A DNA stretch of 64,000 nt from positions 372,001-436,000 of the forward strand of contig NZNT01000029.1 of the NCBI GenBank assembly GCA_002695005.1, in the 5' to 3' direction. Of this stretch, positions 16,830 through 24,163 are shown in pieces (position 1 is the stretch's first letter; the number at the start of each line of letters is the position of its first letter). The notes below the pieces were generated by a model. The model made no database searches. It was not told the origin of the DNA and worked only from the letters and a program-made list of their open reading frames with translations. The stretch is from Maritimibacter sp. Lineage in GTDB: Bacteria; Pseudomonadota; Alphaproteobacteria; Rhodobacterales; Rhodobacteraceae. A program made the translations under genes and the position numbers.

Positions 16830-17998
16830 TGGCGACGCTCGACGCAGAGTTCGACGCCGGGCTGAAAGGCCCCAGCCTCGTCATCTGGATGTCCGCCGCA
16901 GCGCTGGGCGTCTTCATCTTCTGGGCAGCCATCGCCTGGGTCGACGAAATCGTGCGCGCTCCGGGCGAAGTCATGTCGTCGTCCCGCCCGCAGATCATCC
17001 AGAATCTCGAAGGCGGCATTCTCGCCGAATTGCTGGTGGCCGAGGGCGACCGGGTTGAGCCCGGCGCGGTGATCGCGAGGCTGCACGGGACGGAATTCCG
17101 CTCCACCGTCACCGACTACCTCGAACAGATCGCCGCGCTGGAGATCAAGCGCCTCCGGCTCGACGCGGAGCTGGCCGGTCGCGACGCGTTCAATGTGCCA
17201 GCCGACCTCGCCGCACGCACGCCGCATATCGTCACGTCCGAACGCGCCCTGCTCGCCGCGCGACAGGCCGACTTCATCTCCCGTCGTGACGGCGCGAAAC
17301 AGGTGCTCAACGAGGCGGCGCAGGAGCTCAAGCTGCTCGAAGACATGCTCGATCAGAAGATCGTCGCGTTGATCGAAGTCACGCGCGCGCGCAAGGCGTA
17401 TGCTGACGCCCTGAACCGGCACAACGACATCATCACGCAGACCGAGCTAGACCGGGCCAAGGAGTTCTCGGAGGTGCTCAAGGAACAGTCGACCCTGCGC
17501 CAGAACCTCAAGATCGCGCAGGACCAACTTGACCGGACGGTCCTCACCTCACCCATGCGCGGGATCGTCAACAACCTCGCGGTCACGACCATCGGCGGTG
17601 TCGTGCGGCCTGGTGAAGAGATCGCCGAGATCATACCGCTTGGCGACGAAATCCTCGTCGAGGCCCGCGTGAAGCCCGAGGACGTGGCGAACGTCCAGCC
17701 GGGACAACAGGCGACGGTAAAACTGTCGGCCTACGACTACACGATCTACGGCTCGTTCAAGGGAACGGTCTCGCTCGTTTCGGCGGACACCTTCAAGGAC
17801 GACCGGGTCCGCGATGGCGATCCGCACTACCGGGTAACCCTGAGCCTTGATCTTTCCGGTCTGACCGAACGGCAGAAACAGCTTGAGATTCGTCCGGGCA
17901 TGGTCGCGGACGTGGAGCTGCATACGGGCTCCAAGACGATCCTGCGCTACCTTCTCAAACCGCTTTACAAGAGCCGCGAAGCCTTTCGCGAACCCTGA
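16829..17998 (+). CDS. HlyD-family membrane fusion (adaptor) protein of the type I secretion system
   Basis: The product has 389 residues: a short cytoplasmic tail, one membrane helix (about 17-37, SLVIWMSAAALGVFIFWAAIAW), and a biotinyl-lipoyl half (VMSSSRPQIIQNLEGGILAELLVAEGDRVEPG). A long helical hairpin (about 95-235) follows, then the second lipoyl half (LTSPMRGIVNNLAVTTIGGVVRPGEEIAEIIP) and a beta-barrel C-terminus. This is the canonical HlyD/LapC/PrtE adaptor that bridges the ABC exporter to TolC. Its ATG overlaps the ABC stop codon by one base. It ends the adhesin-secretion operon, followed by two strong palindromes. Confidence 0.92.
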   Translation: MATLDAEFDAGLKGPSLVIWMSAAALGVFIFWAAIAWVDEIVRAPGEVMSSSRPQIIQNLEGGILAELLVAEGDRVEPGAVIARLHGTEFRSTVTDYLEQIAALEIKRLRLDAELAGRDAFNVPADLAARTPHIVTSERALLAARQADFISRRDGAKQVLNEAAQELKLLEDMLDQKIVALIEVTRARKAYADALNRHNDIITQTELDRAKEFSEVLKEQSTLRQNLKIAQDQLDRTVLTSPMRGIVNNLAVTTIGGVVRPGEEIAEIIPLGDEILVEARVKPEDVANVQPGQQATVKLSAYDYTIYGSFKGTVSLVSADTFKDDRVRDGDPHYRVTLSLDLSGLTERQKQLEIRPGMVADVELHTGSKTILRYLLKPLYKSREAFREP

Positions 17999-18033
17999 TC
18001 TCTTCTTCGGTCCGAAAATACCTCGGAGGGGGT

Positions 18034-18058
18034 GTGGGGGAGGCAGCGCCTCCCCCAC
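18034..18058. repeat. REP-like perfect palindrome (11-bp stem, 3-base loop)
   Basis: GTGGGGGAGGC (18034-18044), loop AGC, GCCTCCCCCAC (18048-18058) is a perfect hairpin. It sits between the convergent HlyD and threonylcarbamoyl-AMP synthase genes. The preceding context (GAAAATACCTCGGAGGGGGT) has the look of the short palindromic intergenic elements that, as I recall, are scattered through Rhodobacteraceae genomes. It lacks a T-tract, so it is not a standard terminator, though it may protect 3' ends. Confidence 0.55.
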
Positions 18059-18067
18059 CTCGGTCGG

Positions 18068-18085
18068 ACAGGGCGTAAGCCCTGT
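18068..18085. terminator. Possible bidirectional terminator between convergent genes
   Basis: ACAGGGC (18068-18074), loop GTAA, GCCCTGT (18079-18085) is a perfect 7-bp stem located 6 bases before the stop codon of the minus-strand gene and 70 bases after the HlyD stop. It is followed on the plus strand only by TCAAAAT, so the T-tract is poor and the call is weak. Confidence 0.35.
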
Positions 18086-18091
18086 TCAAAA

Positions 18092-19045
18092 TCAGGTCCG
18101 CGGCGCCGCCGCCCGCCGAAGCCGGTCATTGATCGCGCGGCCCAATCCGGTTTCCGGAATCGGAGCGACTGCGATCGGCGCGTCGCCCGCCGCGTCGAGG
18201 GCGTGGAGCATCCGGAAAAGATTCGCAGCCGCCTCGACCAGATCGCCGGACTCCGACAGCGTCACGTCACCGGCGACGGCGCCAAAGCCCAGCAATCTCT
18301 CACCGGGGCGCGCGGTTTCGGCATCGAGCCGAACCCGCGCGTCGGGCGCGTAATGCGAGCTCAGCTGGCCCGGCGCGTTTATCTCGGCGCCCTCTGCGCG
18401 TCTGGACAGCGGCGCGCCCAGTGCGGACTCGATCGCCTCGGTGGGCAGGCCACCGGGACGCAGGAGCACAGGCTCAGGGTTGAACCCGACGATGGTGCTT
18501 TCAACGCCCACCGCGCACGGGCCGCCGTCCAGCACCGCCTCGATCCGACCGCCGAGCCCGGACACCACATGCGCGGCCTCCGTCGGGCTTATCCGCCCCG
18601 ACGGGTTGGCAGAAGGTGCCACGACGGGTCGCCCCACGGCCTCCAGCACGCGCCGCGCGAGCGGATGGTCCGGGACTCGCACGGCAACGGTGGTCAGCCC
18701 CGCGCTGACCAGTGGCGACAGGCCGGCATCCGCACGCAGGGGCAGGACCAGCGTCAAAGGGCCCGGCCAGAATGCCCCCGCAAGGTCGCGGGCGCGCCCG
18801 GTCAACTCCGCGATCCGGTCCACCGCGGCGACATCGGGCACATGAGCGATCAGCGGGTTGAACCGTGGCCGCCCTTTCGCGTCGAAAATCCGTGCCACGG
18901 CCCGGTCATCCGCCGCATCGCCGCCCAGACCGTAAACCGTTTCCGTGGGAAAACTGACCAGCGCACCGGACCGCAGAAGCTCTGCCGCACGGGCGATCCC
19001 CGCCGCATCCGCCGCCAGCAATTCCGTTTCGGCAGGACCCGTCAT
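18092..19045 (-). CDS. tsaC: L-threonylcarbamoyladenylate synthase (Sua5/TsaC)
   Basis: The product has 317 residues: an N-terminal YrdC/TsaC domain (about 1-205) and a C-terminal Sua5 domain, the long form of the enzyme. Visible signatures are FPTETVYGLGGDA, KGRPRFNPLIAHV (ATP/bicarbonate pocket), ARDLAGAFWPGPLTLVLP, VAPSANPSGRISPT and the HYAPDA motif in the Sua5 part. It condenses threonine, bicarbonate and ATP to threonylcarbamoyl-AMP for the t6A modification at position 37 of ANN-decoding tRNAs. It is divergent from the acyl-CoA dehydrogenase gene, with 98 bases between starts, and convergent with the type I secretion operon. Confidence 0.92.
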   Translation of the reverse strand: MTGPAETELLAADAAGIARAAELLRSGALVSFPTETVYGLGGDAADDRAVARIFDAKGRPRFNPLIAHVPDVAAVDRIAELTGRARDLAGAFWPGPLTLVLPLRADAGLSPLVSAGLTTVAVRVPDHPLARRVLEAVGRPVVAPSANPSGRISPTEAAHVVSGLGGRIEAVLDGGPCAVGVESTIVGFNPEPVLLRPGGLPTEAIESALGAPLSRRAEGAEINAPGQLSSHYAPDARVRLDAETARPGERLLGFGAVAGDVTLSESGDLVEAAANLFRMLHALDAAGDAPIAVAPIPETGLGRAINDRLRRAAAPRT

Positions 19046-19143
19046 GACGCGGCGTTTTCCTTGTGTTGCAGGCGATTGTGCCTAGGTTCCGGCCATCTGC
19101 CTAGCGCGCACCGCGCGTTTTGCCAAGCCAACGGGAGGCCCCC

Positions 19144-20859
19144 ATGCCCTATCGCGCTCCGGTCAACGATTTCCAGTTCCTGCTGGACCATGTGGTCGGC
19201 TTCGACGCCGTCGCAGGCACGGACAAATTCGCCGAAGCGACCGGCGACACGGTGCAGGCGATCCTGACCGAGGCCGGCAAGCTGTCGAGCGAAGTGATTG
19301 CGCCGCTCCAGCGCAACGGGGACCTTCACGGTGCCCTGCTCGAGAATGGCGTGGTCCGGGCGAGCCCGGGGTTCAAGGAGGGCTACGAGGCCATCGCCGA
19401 GGGCGGCTGGATCGGTATCTCGGGCGATGCGGAATATGGCGGCATGGGCCTGCCTTTCACGCTGACCGCGTCAGTCAACGACATGATCGCCGGGGCCTGC
19501 CTTGCCATCGGCCTGAACCCGCTCCTGAGTCAGGGCCAGATCGAGGCGCTGGAGTCCCATGCGTCCGACGAGATGAAGGAACTCTACCTGCCGAAACTCA
19601 CTTCGGGCGAGTGGTGCGGCACGATGAACCTCACCGAGCCTCAGGCGGGCTCCGACGTGGGCGCACTGACCACCAAGGCGGTGCCAAACGAAGACGGCAC
19701 CTTCGCGATCACGGGGCAGAAGATCTATATCTCCTGGGGCGATCACGACATGGCCGAGAACATCTGCCACCTCGTCCTCGCCCGCCTGCCGGATGCGGCG
19801 CCGGGAACCAAGGGCATCAGCCTGTTCATGGTGCCGAAATACATCCCAGATGAGGCCGGCAATCCCGGCAAGGCCAACGACCTGCGGGTCGTCTCGCTCG
19901 AACACAAGATGGGCCTGCACGGTTCTCCCACCTGCGTCATGAGCTATGAGGGCGCGACCGGCTGGATCGTGGGTGAAGAACAGGGCGGCATGGCGGCCAT
20001 GTTCACCATGATGAACAACGCGCGTTTGAACGTGGGTGTGCAGGGTGTCGGCGTGGCCGAAGGCGCCTACCAGCACGCGCTGGCCTACGCCCTCGACCGC
20101 AAGCAGGGGCGCACGCCGCTCGAAAACGGACAGGGCACCATCGTCGATTTCGCCGACGTGCGCCGGATGCTGGTGCAGATGCGGGCCGAAACCTACGCCG
20201 CCCGCGCCATCGCGCTCGCCTGTGCCACCGCCATCGATATGGCCAGCGCGACGGGCGAGAAGACGTGGAAATCGCGCGCGGCGCTCCTGACCCCCATCGC
20301 GAAATCCTATGGCACTGACACTGGCATCAAGGTCGCTGACCTCGGCGTGCAGATCCACGGCGGGATGGGCTATGTCGAGGAAACCGGCGCGGCGCAGTAT
20401 TTCCGCGACGTCCGCGTGACCTCGATCTACGAAGGCACGAACGGCATTCAGGCGATGGACCTTGTCGCGCGCAAGATGATGGACGGCGGCGATGCGGCTT
20501 TCCGCCTTCTCGACGAGATCGAAGGGAACGCCGAAGCCGCACGCGGCACCCTTGGCAAGCTGGCGGAAGCGGTCTGGAGCGCAGCCGAGACGCTGCGCGA
20601 AGCGACCGAATGGCTTGTCGAGCAGGATCTTCAGGACCGTTTCGCGGGTGCCGTTCCCTATCAGTCCGCCTTCGCCCGTGTTCTGGGCGCGCATTATCAC
20701 CTGCGGTCAGCGGTGGCCGAAGGGGGCGATGGCCCCCGCACCGCGCTCGCCGCGTTTTACATCGAGCGGCTCTTGCCCGATCATGCCGCTGCGCTGGAAG
20801 AAGCGCGGGCCGGGGCCGCAGGGCTTTACGCCCTGTCGGTCGAGGATCTGGCGGTTTGA
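19144..20859 (+). CDS. Acyl-CoA dehydrogenase with C-terminal extension (DmdC-like)
   Basis: The product has 571 residues from the ATG at 19144 (MPYRAPVNDFQFLL), preceded by GGGAGG. It is longer than the roughly 380-residue core family because of an N-terminal extension and an extra C-terminal helical domain. Core motifs are GTMNLTEPQAGSDVGAL, the FAD/substrate loop QKIYISWGDHDMAENI, and SIYEGTNGIQAMDL, which holds the catalytic Glu. The size and N-terminus resemble DmdC, the methylmercaptopropionyl-CoA dehydrogenase of DMSP breakdown, but other dmd genes are not present, so I give only the general function: FAD-dependent alpha-beta oxidation of an acyl-CoA. The next gene starts almost at its stop codon. 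Confidence 0.88.
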   Translation: MPYRAPVNDFQFLLDHVVGFDAVAGTDKFAEATGDTVQAILTEAGKLSSEVIAPLQRNGDLHGALLENGVVRASPGFKEGYEAIAEGGWIGISGDAEYGGMGLPFTLTASVNDMIAGACLAIGLNPLLSQGQIEALESHASDEMKELYLPKLTSGEWCGTMNLTEPQAGSDVGALTTKAVPNEDGTFAITGQKIYISWGDHDMAENICHLVLARLPDAAPGTKGISLFMVPKYIPDEAGNPGKANDLRVVSLEHKMGLHGSPTCVMSYEGATGWIVGEEQGGMAAMFTMMNNARLNVGVQGVGVAEGAYQHALAYALDRKQGRTPLENGQGTIVDFADVRRMLVQMRAETYAARAIALACATAIDMASATGEKTWKSRAALLTPIAKSYGTDTGIKVADLGVQIHGGMGYVEETGAAQYFRDVRVTSIYEGTNGIQAMDLVARKMMDGGDAAFRLLDEIEGNAEAARGTLGKLAEAVWSAAETLREATEWLVEQDLQDRFAGAVPYQSAFARVLGAHYHLRSAVAEGGDGPRTALAAFYIERLLPDHAAALEEARAGAAGLYALSVEDLAV

Positions 20860-20861
20860 AC

Positions 20862-21902
20862 GTGCATCTGAGTTTTCCCTGGGAAACGGCACCCGACCCC
20901 GGTGAAGGGGTTGAGGTGGCAGAGGGCGTTCTCTGGTTCCGCCTGCCGCTCCCGATGAAGCTCGATCACGTCAACGTCTTCGCGTTCGACGGTGGCGACG
21001 AGGGCTGGACGATCGTCGACACGGGATTCGACTCGAAAAAAACCCGTGCGATATGGGAGGGCATCCTGTCCGGCCCTCTCGGCGGCCGCCCGATCCGCAG
21101 GGTGATCGTCACGCACCACCACCCCGATCATGTCGGCCTTGCCGGGTGGTTCCAGCGCGACCATGGCGCCGAACTCGTCACCACGCGCACCGCATGGCTG
21201 ATGGCACGGATGCTGCGGTTGGACGAGCACGAGAAGCCGGTCGATGAAACGCTTGCGTTCTGGCGCTCCGCCGGCATGGACAGGGCGATCTATGAAGCGC
21301 GTGCGCAGGAGCGTCCGTTCAATTTTTCCGATGTCGTGGCCGAGCTGCCGCTGGGCTTCACCCGGATCAAGGAAGGCGACACCATCACCTTCGGGGGCCG
21401 GACGTGGGACGTCCGCATCGGCAACGGACATGCGCCGGAACATGCGACCTTCTGGTCCCAGGACGACGACCTCGTTCATGGCGGCGATCAGCTCCTCGCC
21501 ACGATCAGCCCCAACCTCGGCGTCTACGCCACCGAGCCGGAGGCGGATCCGGTTGGCGAATGGCTCGAAAGTTGCCGACGTCTCATCTACTTCGCGCTGC
21601 CTGAGCAGCTGGTCCTGCCGGGCCACAAACTGCCCTACAAGGGCCTTCCGACCCGGATGAAGCAGCTGATCCAGAACCATCATTCGGCGCTGGAACGACT
21701 GCTGGACTATCTCGAGACGCCGCGCACGGCGGTCGAATGCTTCCCGGCAATCTTCAAGCGCAAGATCGGCGAGGGGGAATATGGCCTCGCCCTGGTGGAG
21801 GCGCTGGCGCATCTCAACCACCTTTATCAGACCGGCAAGGTCACGCGGACCCGGCGCGAGGACGACGCGTGGCTGTGGCAAGCCGAACGGGGGCGGACAT
21901 GA
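20862..21902 (+). CDS. Metallo-beta-lactamase-fold hydrolase
   Basis: The product has about 346 residues if started at the GTG at 20862 (VHLSFPWETAPDPG); a TTG at 20856, overlapping the upstream stop, is the alternative. The metal-binding motif THHHPDHVGLAGW is complete, with later ligands at GNGHAPEH and VLPGHKLPYKG, and the fold ends with a winged-helix-like C-terminus. Such enzymes are zinc hydrolases of thioesters or phosphodiesters. Its coupling to an acyl-CoA dehydrogenase suggests an acyl-thioester substrate; that is inference. It overlaps the next gene by four bases (ATGA). Confidence 0.85.
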   Translation: MHLSFPWETAPDPGEGVEVAEGVLWFRLPLPMKLDHVNVFAFDGGDEGWTIVDTGFDSKKTRAIWEGILSGPLGGRPIRRVIVTHHHPDHVGLAGWFQRDHGAELVTTRTAWLMARMLRLDEHEKPVDETLAFWRSAGMDRAIYEARAQERPFNFSDVVAELPLGFTRIKEGDTITFGGRTWDVRIGNGHAPEHATFWSQDDDLVHGGDQLLATISPNLGVYATEPEADPVGEWLESCRRLIYFALPEQLVLPGHKLPYKGLPTRMKQLIQNHHSALERLLDYLETPRTAVECFPAIFKRKIGEGEYGLALVEALAHLNHLYQTGKVTRTRREDDAWLWQAERGRT

Positions 21903-22369
21903 GCGTGAGCGCGATCGGCGACAAGCGGCATCCGCGCTCGGCGGTTGCCCGGTGTTCCGAGACCAGATCCGCGCCCACGGCCGAGGAAAAGCCGCTCCCG
22001 GCGTCCGTCGCCGATACGCCGCAGGACTCCAAAAGTCCGGCCGAATGGGCCTACCAGCGCATCATCCTCTACATCCAGAATTTCGAGGAACAGCTCGACA
22101 ACGAGCATGAAGTGGCAATGGGCTTCACCGGCTCCGATGCCGGCGTGCTGAAGATCGAGGGCATCGGCTACTTCGACCCGGATATCGTGACCTTCTATGG
22201 CACGGATGGAACGGGCACCAAGACCCAGCTCGTCCAGCATGTGAGTCAGCTCAATGTAATCCTGCGCGCCCTCCCGCGGGACACCGGAAAAGACGAACCC
22301 TATCGCATCGGTTTCCGGCTTGCCGCCGACCTGGAGCGCGACGCGGCTGCTACACCCGACGAGGAATAG
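21899..22369 (+). CDS. Small conserved protein, DUF6173-like
   Basis: The product has 156 residues from the ATG at 21899, overlapping the previous stop. The first 45 residues are low-complexity; the conserved part starts at SPAEWAYQRIILYIQNFEEQLDNEHEVAMGF and runs through LKIEGIGYFDPDIVTFYGTDG and KTQLVQHVSQLNVILRALPR to YRIGFRLAADLE. I believe this is the DUF6173 family, from memory of the WAYxRI...EVAMG pattern. No signal peptide, membrane helix or catalytic motif is visible and the function is unknown. It is the third gene of a coupled acyl-CoA dehydrogenase/hydrolase set. Confidence 0.75.
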   Translation: MSVSAIGDKRHPRSAVARCSETRSAPTAEEKPLPASVADTPQDSKSPAEWAYQRIILYIQNFEEQLDNEHEVAMGFTGSDAGVLKIEGIGYFDPDIVTFYGTDGTGTKTQLVQHVSQLNVILRALPRDTGKDEPYRIGFRLAADLERDAAATPDEE

Positions 22370-22450
22370 CCATTTCCTGCGCCTCGTGGCGTGACAGCGC
22401 GGCCGAAATCGTCTAATCGACCTTCCGAAACCAGTTCTGGCGAGGATAAC

Positions 22451-22585
22451 ATGGCTGAACACAAGCAAGGGTCGATGGACATTTCGGTGCAGGAAAAAAC
22501 CTTCGAAGGGTTCATCAAATTCTCAGTTCGCTCGGTGGTCGCGATCATTGTCGTGCTGATCCTGCTGGCAATCGTCGGCGCCTGA
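22451..22585 (+). CDS. aa3-type cytochrome c oxidase subunit IV (bacterial small subunit)
   Basis: A 44-residue protein begins at the ATG at 22451 after GCGAGGATAAC. MAEHKQGSMDISVQEKTFEGF is followed by one membrane helix (about 24-42, SVRSVVAIIVVLILLAIVG). The pattern M(D)I-xQxKTFxGFIK plus a single helix is that of the small alphaproteobacterial subunit IV of aa3 cytochrome c oxidase (first seen in Paracoccus). It sits away from any other oxidase gene here. Its peripheral position in the complex is known for Paracoccus; a specific role has not been established. Confidence 0.88.
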   Translation: MAEHKQGSMDISVQEKTFEGFIKFSVRSVVAIIVVLILLAIVGA

Positions 22586-22650
22586 AGATTTTGTCGGGCC
22601 GGCATTCGGCTGGCCCGCGCCTCTCATTTTTCAACATGGTGGTCCCTGTC

Positions 22651-23253
22651 ATGCGCCGAATCCTTTTCTCGATCTCCCTACTTCTCGTCCTCGCTGGCTG
22701 CGCGGCCGAGAGCAAATGGGCTCCGGCGGAAGAGGTTGCGCGGGCGCGGTACACCCATTCCGGACCCGCGATGATCTCGCTCTTCACGGTGGTCGGTCGC
22801 AACAACGGTCAGGGTGGCCATGCAGCGATCATGATCAACGGGTCGCAGCGCTTGCTCTTCGATCCGGCGGGCACATGGTATCACCCCCAGATTCCCGAGC
22901 GGAACGATGTCCACTACGGCATGACCGAGCCGGCGGTGGAATTCTATATCGACTACCACGCCCGCATCACCTGGGACGTCTACCGTCACGACATCATCGT
23001 GAGCCCGGCCGTGGCCGAGAAGGCGATTCAGCTGGTCGAGGCCTACGGCGCGGTGCCCAAAGCCATGTGCACACAGGCCGTGACCAACGTCCTGCGCCAA
23101 CTTCCGGGCTTTGAGGGCATCCGGTCGACGCTCTTCCCGGTCCCGGCGATGGAAAGCTTCAAGCAGCTGCCCGGCGTGACCGAGCGCTTCTATCAGGACG
23201 ATGACCCCAACGATAACGAATACATCCTCGCACCACGCGTAAGGGCGGGCTGA
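22651..23253 (+). CDS. Lipoprotein, possibly with permuted papain-like (NlpC/P60-type) fold
   Basis: The product has 200 residues from the ATG at 22651 (an in-frame ATG also exists at 22636). The signal MRRILFSISLLLVLAGC ends in a lipobox Cys. In the mature protein a His sits early in GQGGHAAIMI and a Cys late in KAMCTQAVTNVLRQLPG, with WYHP, FYIDYHARI and a Tyr/Arg-rich middle. The order His-then-Cys before a helix is that of permuted NlpC/P60 proteins such as YiiX/YebB. A periplasmic amidase or thiol hydrolase is therefore possible, but I do not recognise a named family. A strong terminator follows. Confidence 0.75.
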   Translation: MRRILFSISLLLVLAGCAAESKWAPAEEVARARYTHSGPAMISLFTVVGRNNGQGGHAAIMINGSQRLLFDPAGTWYHPQIPERNDVHYGMTEPAVEFYIDYHARITWDVYRHDIIVSPAVAEKAIQLVEAYGAVPKAMCTQAVTNVLRQLPGFEGIRSTLFPVPAMESFKQLPGVTERFYQDDDPNDNEYILAPRVRAG

Positions 23254-23267
23254 GGCGAGACATGAAC

Positions 23268-23297
23268 AGGCCGGGCCGCATGCCCGGCCTTTTCTTT
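23268..23297 (+). terminator. Rho-independent terminator
   Basis: AGGCCGGGC (23268-23276), loop CGCAT, GCCCGGCCT (23282-23290) is a perfect 9-bp stem followed by TTTCTTT. It lies 14 bases after the lipoprotein stop codon and closes that transcription unit before the phosphatase gene. Confidence 0.85.
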
Positions 23298-23338
23298 CGC
23301 GGGTTTTGCTCGTCGGAGGCTTCGGGTAACACGGCCCC

Positions 23339-24079
23339 ATGCGAACCTACTCCATCGGCGACATTCACGGGCAACGTGCCGAGCTCGAACGCGTCCACAC
23401 GCTCATCGAGGCCGACCGCAAGCGCACGGGCGACGCCGAGGCGCCGGTGGTCCATATCGGCGATCTCTGCGACCGCGGGCCGGATACGCGCGGTGTGATC
23501 GAGTTCCTGATGGCGGGACAGGCGCGCGGAGAGAACTGGGTGGTTCTGAAGGGCAACCATGACCGCCTGATGCACTGGTTTCTCGAGCCTTTCCCACGCC
23601 ATGATCCCTACCTCCTCGTCGGCTATACATGGCTGCACGAACGTATCGGCGGTCATGAGTCGCTCGAGTCATATGGCGTGACCTACAGCGACCGCGACCG
23701 CGTGTTCCGCGTCCACGCTGACGCGCGCTCCGCCGTGCCGCAAGCTCACATCGACTACCTCTCCAGCCTGCCATTAACCTACGAGAGGGGCGACTGCTTC
23801 TTTTGCCACGCTGGCATCCGCCCCGGCTTGCCGCTAAGGGATCAGACCGAAACCGACCTTCTGTGGATCCGCGAGGAGTTCCACGACAGCACGGCGGACC
23901 ACGGCAAGCTCATCGTCCACGGCCATACGCCCGTGGATCACGCGACCCACTATGGCAACCGCATAAACCTCGACACAGGCGCAGGCTATGGCCGCCCGAT
24001 CCAGCCCGTTGTGATCGAGGGGCGCGACGCGTGGCTCCTGACCGAAGACGGGCGCGTGCCCCTGCCGCGCGGGGCGTAA
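23339..24079 (+). CDS. Metallophosphoesterase, PPP (serine/threonine phosphatase / ApaH-like) family
   Basis: The product has 246 residues with the full PPP metal-binding set: GDIHGQ (residues 7-12), GDLCDRGPDT, KGNHDRLM, FCHAGIRPG and VHGHTP, ending with NLDTGAGYG. This matches bacterial PrpA-type phosphatases and symmetrical ApaH-like enzymes, which dephosphorylate phosphoproteins or cleave dinucleoside polyphosphates using two divalent metals. It is probably cytoplasmic, since no signal is visible. It stands alone between a terminator and the convergent pnp gene, so context does not decide the substrate. Confidence 0.87.
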   Translation: MRTYSIGDIHGQRAELERVHTLIEADRKRTGDAEAPVVHIGDLCDRGPDTRGVIEFLMAGQARGENWVVLKGNHDRLMHWFLEPFPRHDPYLLVGYTWLHERIGGHESLESYGVTYSDRDRVFRVHADARSAVPQAHIDYLSSLPLTYERGDCFFCHAGIRPGLPLRDQTETDLLWIREEFHDSTADHGKLIVHGHTPVDHATHYGNRINLDTGAGYGRPIQPVVIEGRDAWLLTEDGRVPLPRGA

Positions 24080-24109
24080 CGCACCCTTCCGAACCCGGTT
24101 TCACGGCAC

Positions 24110-24140
24110 AAAAAAAGGCCCCGGTGTTTCCACCGGAGCC
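24110..24140 (-). terminator. Rho-independent terminator of pnp
   Basis: On the minus strand GGCTCCGGTG (24140-24131), loop GAAA, CACCGGGGCC (24126-24117) forms a 10-bp stem with one mismatch, followed by seven Ts (24116-24110). It lies 24 bases after the pnp stop codon. On the plus strand it lacks a T-tract. Confidence 0.85.
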
Positions 24141-24163
24141 TTCGTCCTCGAAAGAGGCCCGCC

